A DNA stretch of 64,000 nt from NCBI RefSeq assembly GCF_013282575.1, contig NZ_JAAAYE010000007.1, positions 79,334 to 143,333 on the forward strand, given 5' to 3'. Made by a program: the position numbers and the translations under genes. How positions within the stretch are numbered: position 1 is the stretch's first letter; every line of letters starts with the position of its first letter. Source of the DNA: Paraburkholderia sp. NMBU_R16. GTDB lineage: Bacteria; Pseudomonadota; Gammaproteobacteria; Burkholderiales; Burkholderiaceae. The notes beneath the pieces were generated by a model that did no database searches, had not been told where the DNA came from, and saw only the letters and a program-made list of their open reading frames with translations. Of this stretch, positions 8,882-16,779 are shown one piece after another.

Positions 8882-9607
8882 ATGAACGATCGCGAAGTCG
8901 CCGAATATCTGCTCGCCAATCCTGAATTTTTCGTGCAACACGCCGAACTGCTCGCCGCGGTGCGACTCGCGAACCCTCATGGCAAAGCCGCCGTGTCGCT
9001 GCAAGAGCGGCAGATGGAGATGCTGCGCGAAAAGAACAAGCTGCTCGAAAGGCGCCTGGCCGAATTGCTGCGTTATGGGCACGAGAACGACAGCATCGCC
9101 GCGAAGTTCAACCGTTGGACCGCACGCGTCATCGCGGAGCGCGATCCGCACGCGCTGCCGCGTACCGTCACGTATGGCCTCACGGAAGTCTTCGACGTCC
9201 CGCACGCGGCGTTGCGTCTTTGGGACGTCGCCGATGTCTATGCGCAGGCCGAGTTCGCGCGTCAGGTCGGCGAAGAAGTCCGGATCTTCGCCAACAGCCT
9301 GGGCGCCCCGTACTGCGGGGCGAACACCGGCTTCGAAGCCGCCCAGTGGCTCGGCGCGGGCGCACAGCCAAGCGCCCCTGCTTCGGCCGAGGAAGCCGGC
9401 ACGGCTGCGGGCGAAGCAGGCGGCATCCAGTCGGTCGTGCTGCTCGCGCTGCGCGATCCGCAGGCCGATGAAAGCGCGCCCGCGTTCGGCCTGCTCGTCA
9501 TGGGCTCGCCCGACCCGCGCCGCTTTCACGAAGGCATGGCGACGGACTTCCTCATGCAGATCGGCACGCTCGCGAGTGCCGCGACGAGCCGCCTGCTTGC
9601 GCGCTGA
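8882..9607 (+). CDS. DUF484 family protein
   Basis: A 241-residue protein of the DUF484 (YigA-like) family, always found between dapF and xerC. It begins with the family hallmark EVAEYLLANPEFFVQHAELL, followed by a coiled-coil region (about residues 38-65, QERQMEMLREKNKLLERRL) and a GAF-like C-terminal domain. Its function is not established; the context suggests a link to xerC-mediated chromosome handling, but that is only genomic association. Confidence 0.9.
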   Translation: MNDREVAEYLLANPEFFVQHAELLAAVRLANPHGKAAVSLQERQMEMLREKNKLLERRLAELLRYGHENDSIAAKFNRWTARVIAERDPHALPRTVTYGLTEVFDVPHAALRLWDVADVYAQAEFARQVGEEVRIFANSLGAPYCGANTGFEAAQWLGAGAQPSAPASAEEAGTAAGEAGGIQSVVLLALRDPQADESAPAFGLLVMGSPDPRRFHEGMATDFLMQIGTLASAATSRLLAR

Positions 9608-9647
9608 GCCGGCTGCCTACCGCATCCAGACCGTCCCGCGAAACGCC

Positions 9648-10577
9648 ATGCAGCCGGCCGATACCGACCTGATCGCCGCCTACCTCGCGAGCCTCGCTCA
9701 TGGACGGCGCCTGTCCGAGCACACGCTGCGCAGCTATACGCACGAGCTCCAGGGCTTGACCGCGCTCGCCAACGGACGCCCGCTTGCGAGCCTTTCGGCT
9801 ACGGATATCCGCTTGGCGGTCGCGCGCGCTCATAGCGGCGGCTTATCCGCGCGCTCGATCGCGCATCGGCTCTCGGCCTGGCGCGCGTTTTACCGATGGC
9901 TTGCGGAACGGGTCGACTTGCCGGCGAACCCGGTTGCGACGGTACGCGCGCCAAAACAGCCTAAGCGCCTGCCCAAAGCGCTGTCCGTCGACGACGCCAA
10001 CGCGCTGATGGAAGCCGCCTCGCCCGAAAGCGGCGAAGGGCTGCGCGACCATGCGATCCTCGAGCTCTTTTATTCGTCGGGATTGCGCCTGGCCGAACTG
10101 GTCGGGCTCGACGCCGGGTTCGCCGAGGGCGATGGATATCGCTCGGCGGGCTGGCTCGCACTCGATACCGCTGAAGTGACCGTTCTCGGCAAAGGCAAGC
10201 GGCAGCGCACGGTACCCGTCGGCAAAAAGGCCATCGAGGCGCTCGAGGCCTGGCTCGCGGTGCGCGAGCAGTTCGTCAGGCACGACCCGCACCCGCTGTT
10301 TCTTTCGGTGCGCGGAGCGCGTATGTCGCCGAACGTCGTACGCGAGCGCATCAAGCGCGCCGCCCGTACGGCAGGCATCCCGGCGAACGTCCATCCGCAC
10401 GTCCTTCGACACTCGTTTGCAACGCATCTGCTGCAATCGAGCGGCGACCTGCGTGCCGTGCAGGAGTTGCTCGGCCATGCGAGCGTGGCGGCCACACAGA
10501 TTTACACCTCGCTCGATTTTCAGCATCTCGCGCAGGTCTATGACATAGCGCATCCTCGCGCGAAAAAGCGCGACTAG
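9648..10577 (+). CDS. xerC: Tyrosine recombinase XerC
   Basis: Site-specific recombinase that acts with XerD at dif to resolve chromosome dimers. The 309-residue protein has an N-terminal SAM-like core-binding domain (about 6-90) and a catalytic domain with the full active site: Arg147 (SSGLRLAEL), Lys182 region (GKGKRQR), His251 and Arg254 (HVLRHSFATH), His277 (LLGHAS) and nucleophile Tyr286 (TQIYTSLD). The ATG at 9648 gives the family length; the longer open frame upstream overlaps DUF484 and is spurious. Confidence 0.95.
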   Translation: MQPADTDLIAAYLASLAHGRRLSEHTLRSYTHELQGLTALANGRPLASLSATDIRLAVARAHSGGLSARSIAHRLSAWRAFYRWLAERVDLPANPVATVRAPKQPKRLPKALSVDDANALMEAASPESGEGLRDHAILELFYSSGLRLAELVGLDAGFAEGDGYRSAGWLALDTAEVTVLGKGKRQRTVPVGKKAIEALEAWLAVREQFVRHDPHPLFLSVRGARMSPNVVRERIKRAARTAGIPANVHPHVLRHSFATHLLQSSGDLRAVQELLGHASVAATQIYTSLDFQHLAQVYDIAHPRAKKRD

Positions 10578-10640
10578 CGCTGATTCGCAATCGATCCAAT
10601 AGGCCGCGGCGGCTCGGATCGACACCCGATCCCCGGCTCG

Positions 10641-10666
10641 CCTGCCGGTTCAGCCGAACCGGCAGG
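10641..10666 (+). terminator. Strong hairpin after xerC, possible terminator
   Basis: A perfect 10-bp stem (CCTGCCGGTT with AACCGGCAGG) and 6-base loop lies 63 bases after xerC and 24 bases before the next start codon. There is no T run, so it may be a Rho-assisted stop, an mRNA stability element or a structure in the leader of the methyltransferase gene. Confidence 0.45.
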
Positions 10667-10689
10667 GGTAACTCGTTTCTCACACCCGC

Positions 10690-11976
10690 ATGAATACCGT
10701 AACGCTCAAACCGTCGAAGGAAAAATCGCTGCTGCGCCGTCATCCGTGGGTGTACGCGAACGCCATCGACCGGATCGACGGCAAACCCGCCTCGGGCGCG
10801 ACTGTCGTCGTACGCGCGCACGACGGACGCTTTCTCGCGCGCGCCGCCTACAGTCCGCACTCCCAGATTCGCCTGCGCGCGTGGAGTTTCGACGAGGCCG
10901 AACCGATCGATCACGCCTTCTTCAAGCGCCGCGTCCAGCAAGCGCTCGCGCATCGCCGAGCGTTCGTGCACGACACCGGCGCGGTCAGACTCGTCTTCGG
11001 CGAGGCGGACGGCCTGCCCGGGCTCATCGTCGACTATTACGTTCCCGATCTCGCGATGGCCGGCGGTTCCGCGCCGGCAGATCCAAACTCGAACGTCCCT
11101 ATACGGGCAAGCCGCCTGCCGCTGTCCGGAGACGAAGCCGCAGAACATGGGCAGCTCGTCTGTCAGTTCATGGCGGCCGGCGTGGAGGCATGGAAAGAGG
11201 CGATCGTCGCCGCGCTCACGGGCGCAACCGGCTGCCCGAACGTCTACGAGCGCTCCGACGTTTCGATCCGCGAAAAAGAAGGGCTCGCGCAAACGACGGG
11301 TGTGCTCGCCGGCGCAGCGCCTGCCGATACGCTCATCGTCGATGAAAACGGCGTGCGTTACCGCGTCGATGTCCGCAACGGCCACAAGACCGGCTTTTAT
11401 ATCGATCAGCGCGAGAGCCGCGCGCTCGTGCAGGCGTACGCCGCCGAGCGCGACGTGCTCAACTGTTTTTGCTATACGGGCGGCTTCTCGCTGGCCGCAT
11501 TGAAGGGCGGCGCACGACGTGTCGTATCGATCGATTCATCGGGCGAGGCGCTCGCGCTCGCACGCGCGAACGTGCAGGCGAACGGCTTCGACGCAGCGCG
11601 CGCCGAGTGGCTCGACGCCGACGCGTTTCGCACGCTGCGACGTCTGGCCGACGAAGGCGAGCGCTTCGACCTCGTCGTGCTCGATCCGCCGAAGTTCGCC
11701 CCGGCCCGCGAGCATGTGGACAGGGCGGCACGCGCCTACAAAGACATCAACCTCTCCGGTTTCCGCCTGCTGCGCCCGGGCGGGCTGCTTTTCACGTACT
11801 CGTGCTCGGGCGCGATCGATGCTGAGCTGTTCCTGAAGATCGTCGCCGGCGCCGCGTCCGACGCGCGGGTGGATGCCCGAATCTTGAAGCGGCTCGGCAC
11901 TGGCCTCGATCACCCGCTGCTGGCTTCGTTTCCGGAGGGCGAATACCTGAAGGGGCTGCTGTTGCAAATTCTCTGA
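10690..11976 (+). CDS. Class I rRNA methyltransferase, RlmI (23S rRNA m5C1962) type
   Basis: SAM-dependent cytosine-5 methyltransferase of the RlmI/YccW family. Residues 1-75 form a PUA RNA-binding domain (KPSKEKSLLRRHPWVYANAI); the C-terminal half is the Rossmann methyltransferase with VLNCFCYTGGFSLAALKGGA as the SAM-binding segment and DLVVLDPPKFAP as motif IV. At 428 residues it is about 30 longer than E. coli RlmI (396) because of an extra Ser/Pro/Ala-rich stretch around residues 122-150, absent from the usual family. The target base is inferred by homology. Confidence 0.88.
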   Translation: MNTVTLKPSKEKSLLRRHPWVYANAIDRIDGKPASGATVVVRAHDGRFLARAAYSPHSQIRLRAWSFDEAEPIDHAFFKRRVQQALAHRRAFVHDTGAVRLVFGEADGLPGLIVDYYVPDLAMAGGSAPADPNSNVPIRASRLPLSGDEAAEHGQLVCQFMAAGVEAWKEAIVAALTGATGCPNVYERSDVSIREKEGLAQTTGVLAGAAPADTLIVDENGVRYRVDVRNGHKTGFYIDQRESRALVQAYAAERDVLNCFCYTGGFSLAALKGGARRVVSIDSSGEALALARANVQANGFDAARAEWLDADAFRTLRRLADEGERFDLVVLDPPKFAPAREHVDRAARAYKDINLSGFRLLRPGGLLFTYSCSGAIDAELFLKIVAGAASDARVDARILKRLGTGLDHPLLASFPEGEYLKGLLLQIL

Positions 11977-12107
11977 GCGAGCGCATCTGTCCCGCGCGTG
12001 AAGCGCTCCGAGCGGGACGTCCCGCTTGACAGGTATGCTTCAATATTTCCAGGCCAGGGCGCCGAGCTGTACCGGCCCCGATTTCATCGAACAACAGGCG
12101 AGTCACA

Positions 12108-13187
12108 ATGATTCCAGTCACCATCCTGACCGGCTTTCTCGGCAGCGGCAAAACCACGTTGCTCAAGCGCATCCTGAGCGAAAAGCATGGTATGAAGATC
12201 GCCGTGATCGAAAACGAGTTCGGCGAAGAGAACATCGACAACGAAATCCTCGTACAGAACGAAGCCGAGCAGATCGTGCAGATGAGCAACGGCTGCATTT
12301 GCTGCACGATCCGCGGCGACCTGGCGCGCGCGCTCGGCGATCTGGCGGAGCGCAAGCGTTCGGGCGAGATCTCGTTCGACCGCGTCGTCATCGAAACGAC
12401 GGGTCTCGCCAATCCGGGCCCCGTTGCCCAGACGTTCTTCATCGATAGCCAGATCGCCGACGAGTTTATGCTCGACGCGATCATCACCCTCGTCGACGCG
12501 AAGCACGCCGACGCTCAGCTCGACGAACACGAGGTGGTGCAACGCCAGGTCGGCTTCGCCGATCGCCTGTTCATCACGAAGGCCGATCTCGTCGACGAAG
12601 CCGCGCTGGGCGATCTACGCCACCGGCTCGTTCATATGAACCCGAAAGCGACGATCAAGACCGTGAACTTCGGCGACGCCGATATCAAGGAGATCTTCGA
12701 TCTGCGCGGCTTCAATTTGAACGCGAAACTCGAGATCGATCCGGACTTCCTGGCCGAAGACGACCACGAGCATCACGATCATGATCACGACCACGATGGG
12801 CACGATCATGCCCATTGCGATCACGACCATGGCCAGTGCGAACATGACGGGCACGAACACGGGCATCACCATCATCACGCCCATCACGACGACCGGATCA
12901 AATCGTTCGTCTATCGCAACGACCGGCCTTTCGATCCCAACAAGCTCGAGGACTTTCTCGGTGGCGTGCTGCAAATCTACGGCGAGCGGCTTTTGCGTTA
13001 CAAGGGCGTGCTCTATATGAAGGGCGTGGACCGCAAGGTCGTATTCCAGGGCGTGCATCAGATGATGGGTAGCGACTTGGCGGCCAAATGGCTGCCGGCG
13101 GAGAAAAAGACCAACAAGATGGTCTTCATCGGTATCGATCTGCCGCAGGACTTGATCACCGACGGTCTCGATGCCTGTTTGGCGTGA
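12108..13187 (+). CDS. CobW/COG0523 family metal-chaperone GTPase with His-rich loop
   Basis: A 359-residue P-loop GTPase of the G3E/COG0523 family, proteins thought to deliver zinc or other metals to client enzymes. Walker A is GFLGSGKTT at residues 8-16, the metal-binding CxCC is NGCICCT, the guanine-recognition motif is ITKAD, and the CobW_C domain starts about residue 265. Between the two domains lies a very His/Asp-rich stretch (about residues 217-264) of the kind that binds transition metals. It sits 500 bases upstream of a zinc-poor dksA. The metal is not identified; no Zur box is evident upstream. Confidence 0.9.
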   Translation: MIPVTILTGFLGSGKTTLLKRILSEKHGMKIAVIENEFGEENIDNEILVQNEAEQIVQMSNGCICCTIRGDLARALGDLAERKRSGEISFDRVVIETTGLANPGPVAQTFFIDSQIADEFMLDAIITLVDAKHADAQLDEHEVVQRQVGFADRLFITKADLVDEAALGDLRHRLVHMNPKATIKTVNFGDADIKEIFDLRGFNLNAKLEIDPDFLAEDDHEHHDHDHDHDGHDHAHCDHDHGQCEHDGHEHGHHHHHAHHDDRIKSFVYRNDRPFDPNKLEDFLGGVLQIYGERLLRYKGVLYMKGVDRKVVFQGVHQMMGSDLAAKWLPAEKKTNKMVFIGIDLPQDLITDGLDACLA

Positions 13188-13324
13188 GCGTGTACGATAC
13201 CGCTCGCAGTTTGCACCGGGAGTTCGCTTTTTATAAATTCGCGCGTTATATTTTCGTGCTAATAGGCCGCGCAGCAGGGTTTTCTCTGTTGCAGCGCGCA
13301 AGGGCGATTCAGTTACAATACGTG
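13188..13324 (+). promoter_or_regulatory. Candidate promoter region for dksA
   Basis: A/T-rich patches rare in this genome (TTTATAAATT near 13230, TTATATTTT near 13249) and a TACAAT hexamer at about 13313-13318 with TTGCAG upstream at a long 19-base spacing. Transcription from the last would begin near 13325 and create a leader of about 365 bases. Which hexamers are used is uncertain. Confidence 0.35.
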
Positions 13325-13689
13325 CCCGCTGGATCTTGACCAGTAAGCAGCGAAGCCCGCGCCCCATACGCGCGGGGCGTAGCGAACGGCGCCGGAAAAC
13401 CTGATCCGGGCAACGCCGAACGAAAATGACAAAGCGGAATGCCGGGCGAAACCCCGGGCGACACCACGCTTCGTGCCGGTGTCGCCTCAGGAAGAAGTGC
13501 CCGGCAAGGGACACCTCATCGAAACGGGAGTGCATCCAAGGATCGGTTTCCAGAGGAGTTCGGCCCCGCACGGGCGCTGGCCGTCACGACTGCCAGACCT
13601 GCCGAGTGGCGCATAGTGCGCTGCTTGCGGGCAACACGAAAGTGCGGGCAATATGTATGGGTTTTGCCTCACATTGAAGAAGCACGCAG
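13325..13689 (+). ncRNA. Long structured leader RNA upstream of dksA (or independent small RNA)
   Basis: About 365 bases with no credible gene but clear nested helices. An outer 8-bp helix joins TGCCGGGC (13440-13447) to GCCCGGCA (13499-13506); inside it a perfect 9-bp hairpin joins GGCGACACC (13457-13465) to GGTGTCGCC (13478-13486). A further stem CGCCCC/GGGGCG lies at 13360-13379. It matches none of tmRNA, RNase P, SRP or 6S RNA by inspection. It could be a regulatory 5' leader of dksA or a separate small RNA. Confidence 0.4.
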
Positions 13690-14109
13690 ATGACGACGAA
13701 ACGACTCTTGACCGAAGCCGAAATCCTGAAGATGAGCGACAAGGATTACATGAATGAAGACCAGCTCGCCTTCTTCAAGAACCGGCTCGAACAGCTGCAG
13801 GCAGAGATTCTGCGCAATGCCGGCCAGACGACCGAGAACCTGCGCGAAACGGTGATCGTGCCCGATCCGGCCGATCGCGCGACGATCGAGGAAGAGCATG
13901 CGCTCGAGCTGCGTACGCGCGACCGCGAGCGCAAGTTGCTGAAGAAAGTGCAGCAATCGCTCGCGCGCATCGAAACGGGCGAGTACGGCTGGTGTGAGGA
14001 GACGGGCGAGCCGATCGGCATTCCGAGGTTGCTCGCACGTCCCACGGCCACGCTGTCGCTCGAGGCGCAGGAGCGCCGCGAGCTGCGCCAGAAGCTGTTC
14101 GGCGACTGA
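13690..14109 (+). CDS. dksA: RNA polymerase-binding transcription factor DksA, zinc-poor type
   Basis: Binds the secondary channel of RNA polymerase and with ppGpp controls stringent-response promoters. The 139-residue protein has the coiled-coil arms (about residues 30-95) with the tip Asp-Pro-Ala-Asp motif PDPADRA, and the C-terminal zinc-finger fold. Only one of the four zinc cysteines remains: the positions read Cys102, Thr105, Ser123, Ala126. E. coli DksA has four Cys; such C-T-S-A or similar types work without structural zinc in other bacteria. Its neighbour is a COG0523 GTPase, a partner often linked with zinc-independent DksA paralogues. The ribosome-binding site is weak. Confidence 0.95.
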   Translation: MTTKRLLTEAEILKMSDKDYMNEDQLAFFKNRLEQLQAEILRNAGQTTENLRETVIVPDPADRATIEEEHALELRTRDRERKLLKKVQQSLARIETGEYGWCEETGEPIGIPRLLARPTATLSLEAQERRELRQKLFGD

Positions 14110-14164
14110 CCGACCCAGAACCCGCGCGGCGATGAAGGCTGCGCGTCTTGACGCTGCTTCGAAG

Positions 14165-14195
14165 AGGCGCGCGGTATTCCGCGCGCTTTTTCTTT
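14165..14195 (+). terminator. Intrinsic terminator after dksA
   Basis: Perfect 8-bp GC-rich stem GCGCGCGG/CCGCGCGC with a TATT loop, followed at once by TTTTTCTTT. It lies about 57 bases after the dksA stop codon and is a classic Rho-independent terminator. Confidence 0.9.
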
Positions 14196-14490
14196 GTCGG
14201 CCGCGATCGTGCTTCGGCCCTTCCGCGGTCCGATTTCTAGTGGAACATACCCCTTTTTGCTCGCCCGCTCGCGGCCTCGCCGCGAAAGCGCGTTGTGGCG
14301 CCTGCCGGGCGCCGATCCACGCGTACCTGCTGCCTTGGCTCTTGATAAAGCCGCACTCGCCCTAAAATGAATCCGACGTGCGTCATACGCGAGCCGCGGC
14401 GCCGTTGTGACCCGCAGCTCGTCCACCACCCGATTCCTCCGTCCGGCGCGTGTCGCCGGCGGCGCTTTCGACGTTTTTGAAGGAACGAGA
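14196..14490 (+). other. Upstream region of hslVU
   Basis: The stretch between the dksA terminator and hslV holds no gene I can support. It contains the predicted hslVU promoter (14341-14368) and a leader of roughly 110 bases ending in the GAAGGAAC ribosome-binding site. Confidence 0.4.
14341..14368 (+). promoter_or_regulatory. Predicted hslVU promoter, possibly heat-shock (RpoH) type
   Basis: CTTGATA at 14341-14347 and CCCTAAAA at 14360-14367, 12 bases apart, resemble a sigma-32 promoter (CTTGAAA and CCCCATTT-like boxes), as expected for a heat-shock protease operon. The same bases can be read as a sigma-70 pair, TTGATA and TAAAAT with a 15-base spacer, so the sigma factor is not settled. 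Confidence 0.4.
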
Positions 14491-15027
14491 ATGGAGCAAT
14501 TTCACGGCACGACGATCGTTTCCGTGCGACGCGGCAGCCAGGTCGCACTCGGCGGCGACGGCCAGGTCACGCTTGGCAACATCGTCATGAAAGGCGGTGC
14601 GAGGAAGGTCCGGCGCATATACAACGACAAGGTGCTCGTCGGCTTCGCCGGCGGCACGGCCGATGCGTTTTCGCTGCTGGACCGCTTCGAGGCGAAGCTC
14701 GAAAAACACCAGGGCAATCTGACGCGCGCAGCCGTCGAACTCGCCAAGGACTGGCGAACGGACCGCATGTTGCGCCGCCTGGAAGCGATGTTGATCACGG
14801 CCGACGCGCAAACGACGCTCGTCATCACCGGCAACGGCGACGTGCTCGACCCCGAGGGGGGGATTTGCGCGATCGGCTCCGGCGGCGCCTATGCGCAGGC
14901 TGCGGCCCGCGCGCTCGCAGAAAACACCGATCTGTCCCCGCGCGATATCGTCGAGAAATCGCTCTCGATCGCCGGCGACATGTGCATTTACACCAACCAC
15001 AACCGCGTCATCGAGACGATCGAGTGA
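14491..15027 (+). CDS. hslV: ATP-dependent protease HslVU peptidase subunit
   Basis: Proteasome-like peptidase that forms a double hexamer capped by HslU. After removal of the first residues the mature chain begins at the catalytic Thr in GTTIVSVRR. The 178-residue length and blocks [22 protein letters not shown] and [19 protein letters not shown] are typical. The start ATG follows GAAGGAAC; hslU begins seven bases after the stop, so the two are co-translated. Confidence 0.97.
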   Translation: MEQFHGTTIVSVRRGSQVALGGDGQVTLGNIVMKGGARKVRRIYNDKVLVGFAGGTADAFSLLDRFEAKLEKHQGNLTRAAVELAKDWRTDRMLRRLEAMLITADAQTTLVITGNGDVLDPEGGICAIGSGGAYAQAAARALAENTDLSPRDIVEKSLSIAGDMCIYTNHNRVIETIE

Positions 15028-15034
15028 GGACACG

Positions 15035-16372
15035 ATGAGCACTATGACACCGGCCGAGATCGTCTCGGAGCTCGACAAGCACATCATCGGACAGAAAAAG
15101 GCCAAGAAGGCCGTCGCTGTCGCCCTGCGCAACCGTTGGCGCCGTCAGCAGGTTGCCGAGCCGTTACGCCAGGAAATCACGCCGAAGAACATTCTGATGA
15201 TCGGGCCGACGGGTGTCGGCAAGACCGAGATTGCGCGGCGGCTCGCCAAACTGGCCGATGCGCCCTTCATCAAGATCGAAGCCACGAAGTTCACGGAGGT
15301 CGGTTATGTCGGCCGCGACGTGGATAGCATCGTGCGCGATCTGATCGAAATCTCGCTGAAACAGACGCGCGAATTCGAGATGCGCAAGGTGCGTTCGAAG
15401 GCACAGGACCAGGCCGAGGACCGCATTCTCGACATACTGCTGCCCACCGCGCGTCCGGTGGGGTTCGGTTCGCATTCGAGCGAGGCGGGTGAAGACAACG
15501 CCACGCGCCAGACCTTCCGCAAACGCCTGCGCGAAGGGTTGCTCGACGATAAGGAAATCGAACTCGACGTCGAACTGCCGCAAGTCGGCATGGACATCAT
15601 GGGCCCGCCCGGCATGGAGGACATGACCGAGCAGATCCGCTCGATGTTCGCCAATCTCGGCGGCGGCAAGAAGACGCGCCGCAAGCTGAAGGTCAAGGAA
15701 GCGCTGAAGGTGCTGACCGACGAAGAAGCGTCGAAGATGCTCAACGAGGAGGAAGTCAAGGCGAAGGCCGTTCAGAACGTCGAGCAAAACGGCATCGTGT
15801 TTCTCGATGAGATCGACAAGATCGCTTCGCGCAGCGAAGTCGGCGGCGGCGAGGTGTCGCGCCAGGGCGTGCAGCGCGACCTGTTGCCGCTTGTCGAGGG
15901 CACGACGATCAATACCCGCTACGGGATGGTCAAGACCGATCACATTTTGTTCATTGCGAGCGGCGCATTTCATCTGTCGAAGCCGAGCGACCTCATTCCC
16001 GAATTGCAGGGCCGTTTTCCGATTCGCGTCGAGCTCGACTCGCTGTCGGTCGAGGATTTCGAATCGATTCTCGTGGCGACCGATGCGAGTCTCGTGAAGC
16101 AGTATCAAGCGCTGCTTGCAACCGAAGAAGTCGAGCTCGAGTTCGGCGAGGACGGCATTCGGCGCATGGCGGAGATCGCGTATTCCGTGAACGAACGCAC
16201 GGAGAACATCGGCGCCCGGCGGCTTTACACGGTCATCGAAAAGCTGCTCGAGGACGTGTCGTTCTCGGCCGGCAATCACACCGGCAAGAAGGTGCGCATC
16301 GATGCTGCGTACGTCGATAAAGCGCTGGGCGATATAGCGCAAAGCGAAGATCTGTCGCGCTACGTCCTTTGA
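15035..16372 (+). CDS. hslU: HslU ATPase subunit of the HslVU protease
   Basis: AAA+ unfoldase of 445 residues that feeds substrates to HslV. The Walker A motif is GPTGVGKTE (about residues 57-65), Walker B is VFLDEIDK, the pore region and the long I-domain insertion lie between (about residues 110-240), and the sensor Arg region is NIGARRLYT. The C-terminal tail ending LSRYVL inserts into HslV to activate it. The start [20 protein letters not shown] is the family N-terminus with GAGGA just upstream. Confidence 0.97.
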   Translation: MSTMTPAEIVSELDKHIIGQKKAKKAVAVALRNRWRRQQVAEPLRQEITPKNILMIGPTGVGKTEIARRLAKLADAPFIKIEATKFTEVGYVGRDVDSIVRDLIEISLKQTREFEMRKVRSKAQDQAEDRILDILLPTARPVGFGSHSSEAGEDNATRQTFRKRLREGLLDDKEIELDVELPQVGMDIMGPPGMEDMTEQIRSMFANLGGGKKTRRKLKVKEALKVLTDEEASKMLNEEEVKAKAVQNVEQNGIVFLDEIDKIASRSEVGGGEVSRQGVQRDLLPLVEGTTINTRYGMVKTDHILFIASGAFHLSKPSDLIPELQGRFPIRVELDSLSVEDFESILVATDASLVKQYQALLATEEVELEFGEDGIRRMAEIAYSVNERTENIGARRLYTVIEKLLEDVSFSAGNHTGKKVRIDAAYVDKALGDIAQSEDLSRYVL

Positions 16373-16779
16373 GCTGGACGGCGGGATGGCCGCGAGGGTC
16401 GTCCCGCCTCGATGTCGGCGCGTGGCGGTTCGAACTCGACGTCTTCGCCTCCGGGCTCGAACTCGTGGCTGGACAAAACGGTAATGGTCACCAGCGCCCT
16501 CCCATTGAACTGTCAATCAACGTGGCAGTGTTGCTACACCCCTTGCGATTCTGCCATCCTCGGCAAGCCGCCAAGCCCCGCGGGACCAAAATCCGAGCAA
16601 TGCAGCGACTGAATCCGCTGCTGGCTATGACCGATCGCACGCCGCTCGGTGAGCACCGTTATTCCGTCTGATTCGAAAAATCGAGACGAGCCCCGATTAT
16701 TTCGACATCAATGATCGAGCCTCCCACCCGAACGGTGGGGCCGTAGACCCACAGTTCAACCACAAAAGGAGGCAAGACT
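16373..16779 (+). other. Intergenic region with a hairpin after hslU
   Basis: About 400 bases without a gene. At 16380-16408 GGCGGGA pairs with TCCCGCC, eight bases after the hslU stop, probably a Rho-assisted or stability hairpin since no T run follows. The rest carries the promoter of the esterase gene, which I cannot place. The final AAAGGAGG belongs to the esterase ribosome-binding site. Confidence 0.4.

Noticed and set aside
12000..12107. Zur operator upstream of the COG0523 GTPase
   Set aside because: No palindrome resembling the AT-rich Zur consensus seen by eye; a matrix search is needed.
12615..13571. Minus-strand frame opposite the CobW-type gene
   Set aside because: Its Val/Met-rich repeats mirror the His-rich loop; no ribosome site or family.
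13325..13689. 6S RNA, tmRNA, RNase P or SRP RNA in the dksA leader
   Set aside because: None of their conserved sequence signatures is present by inspection.
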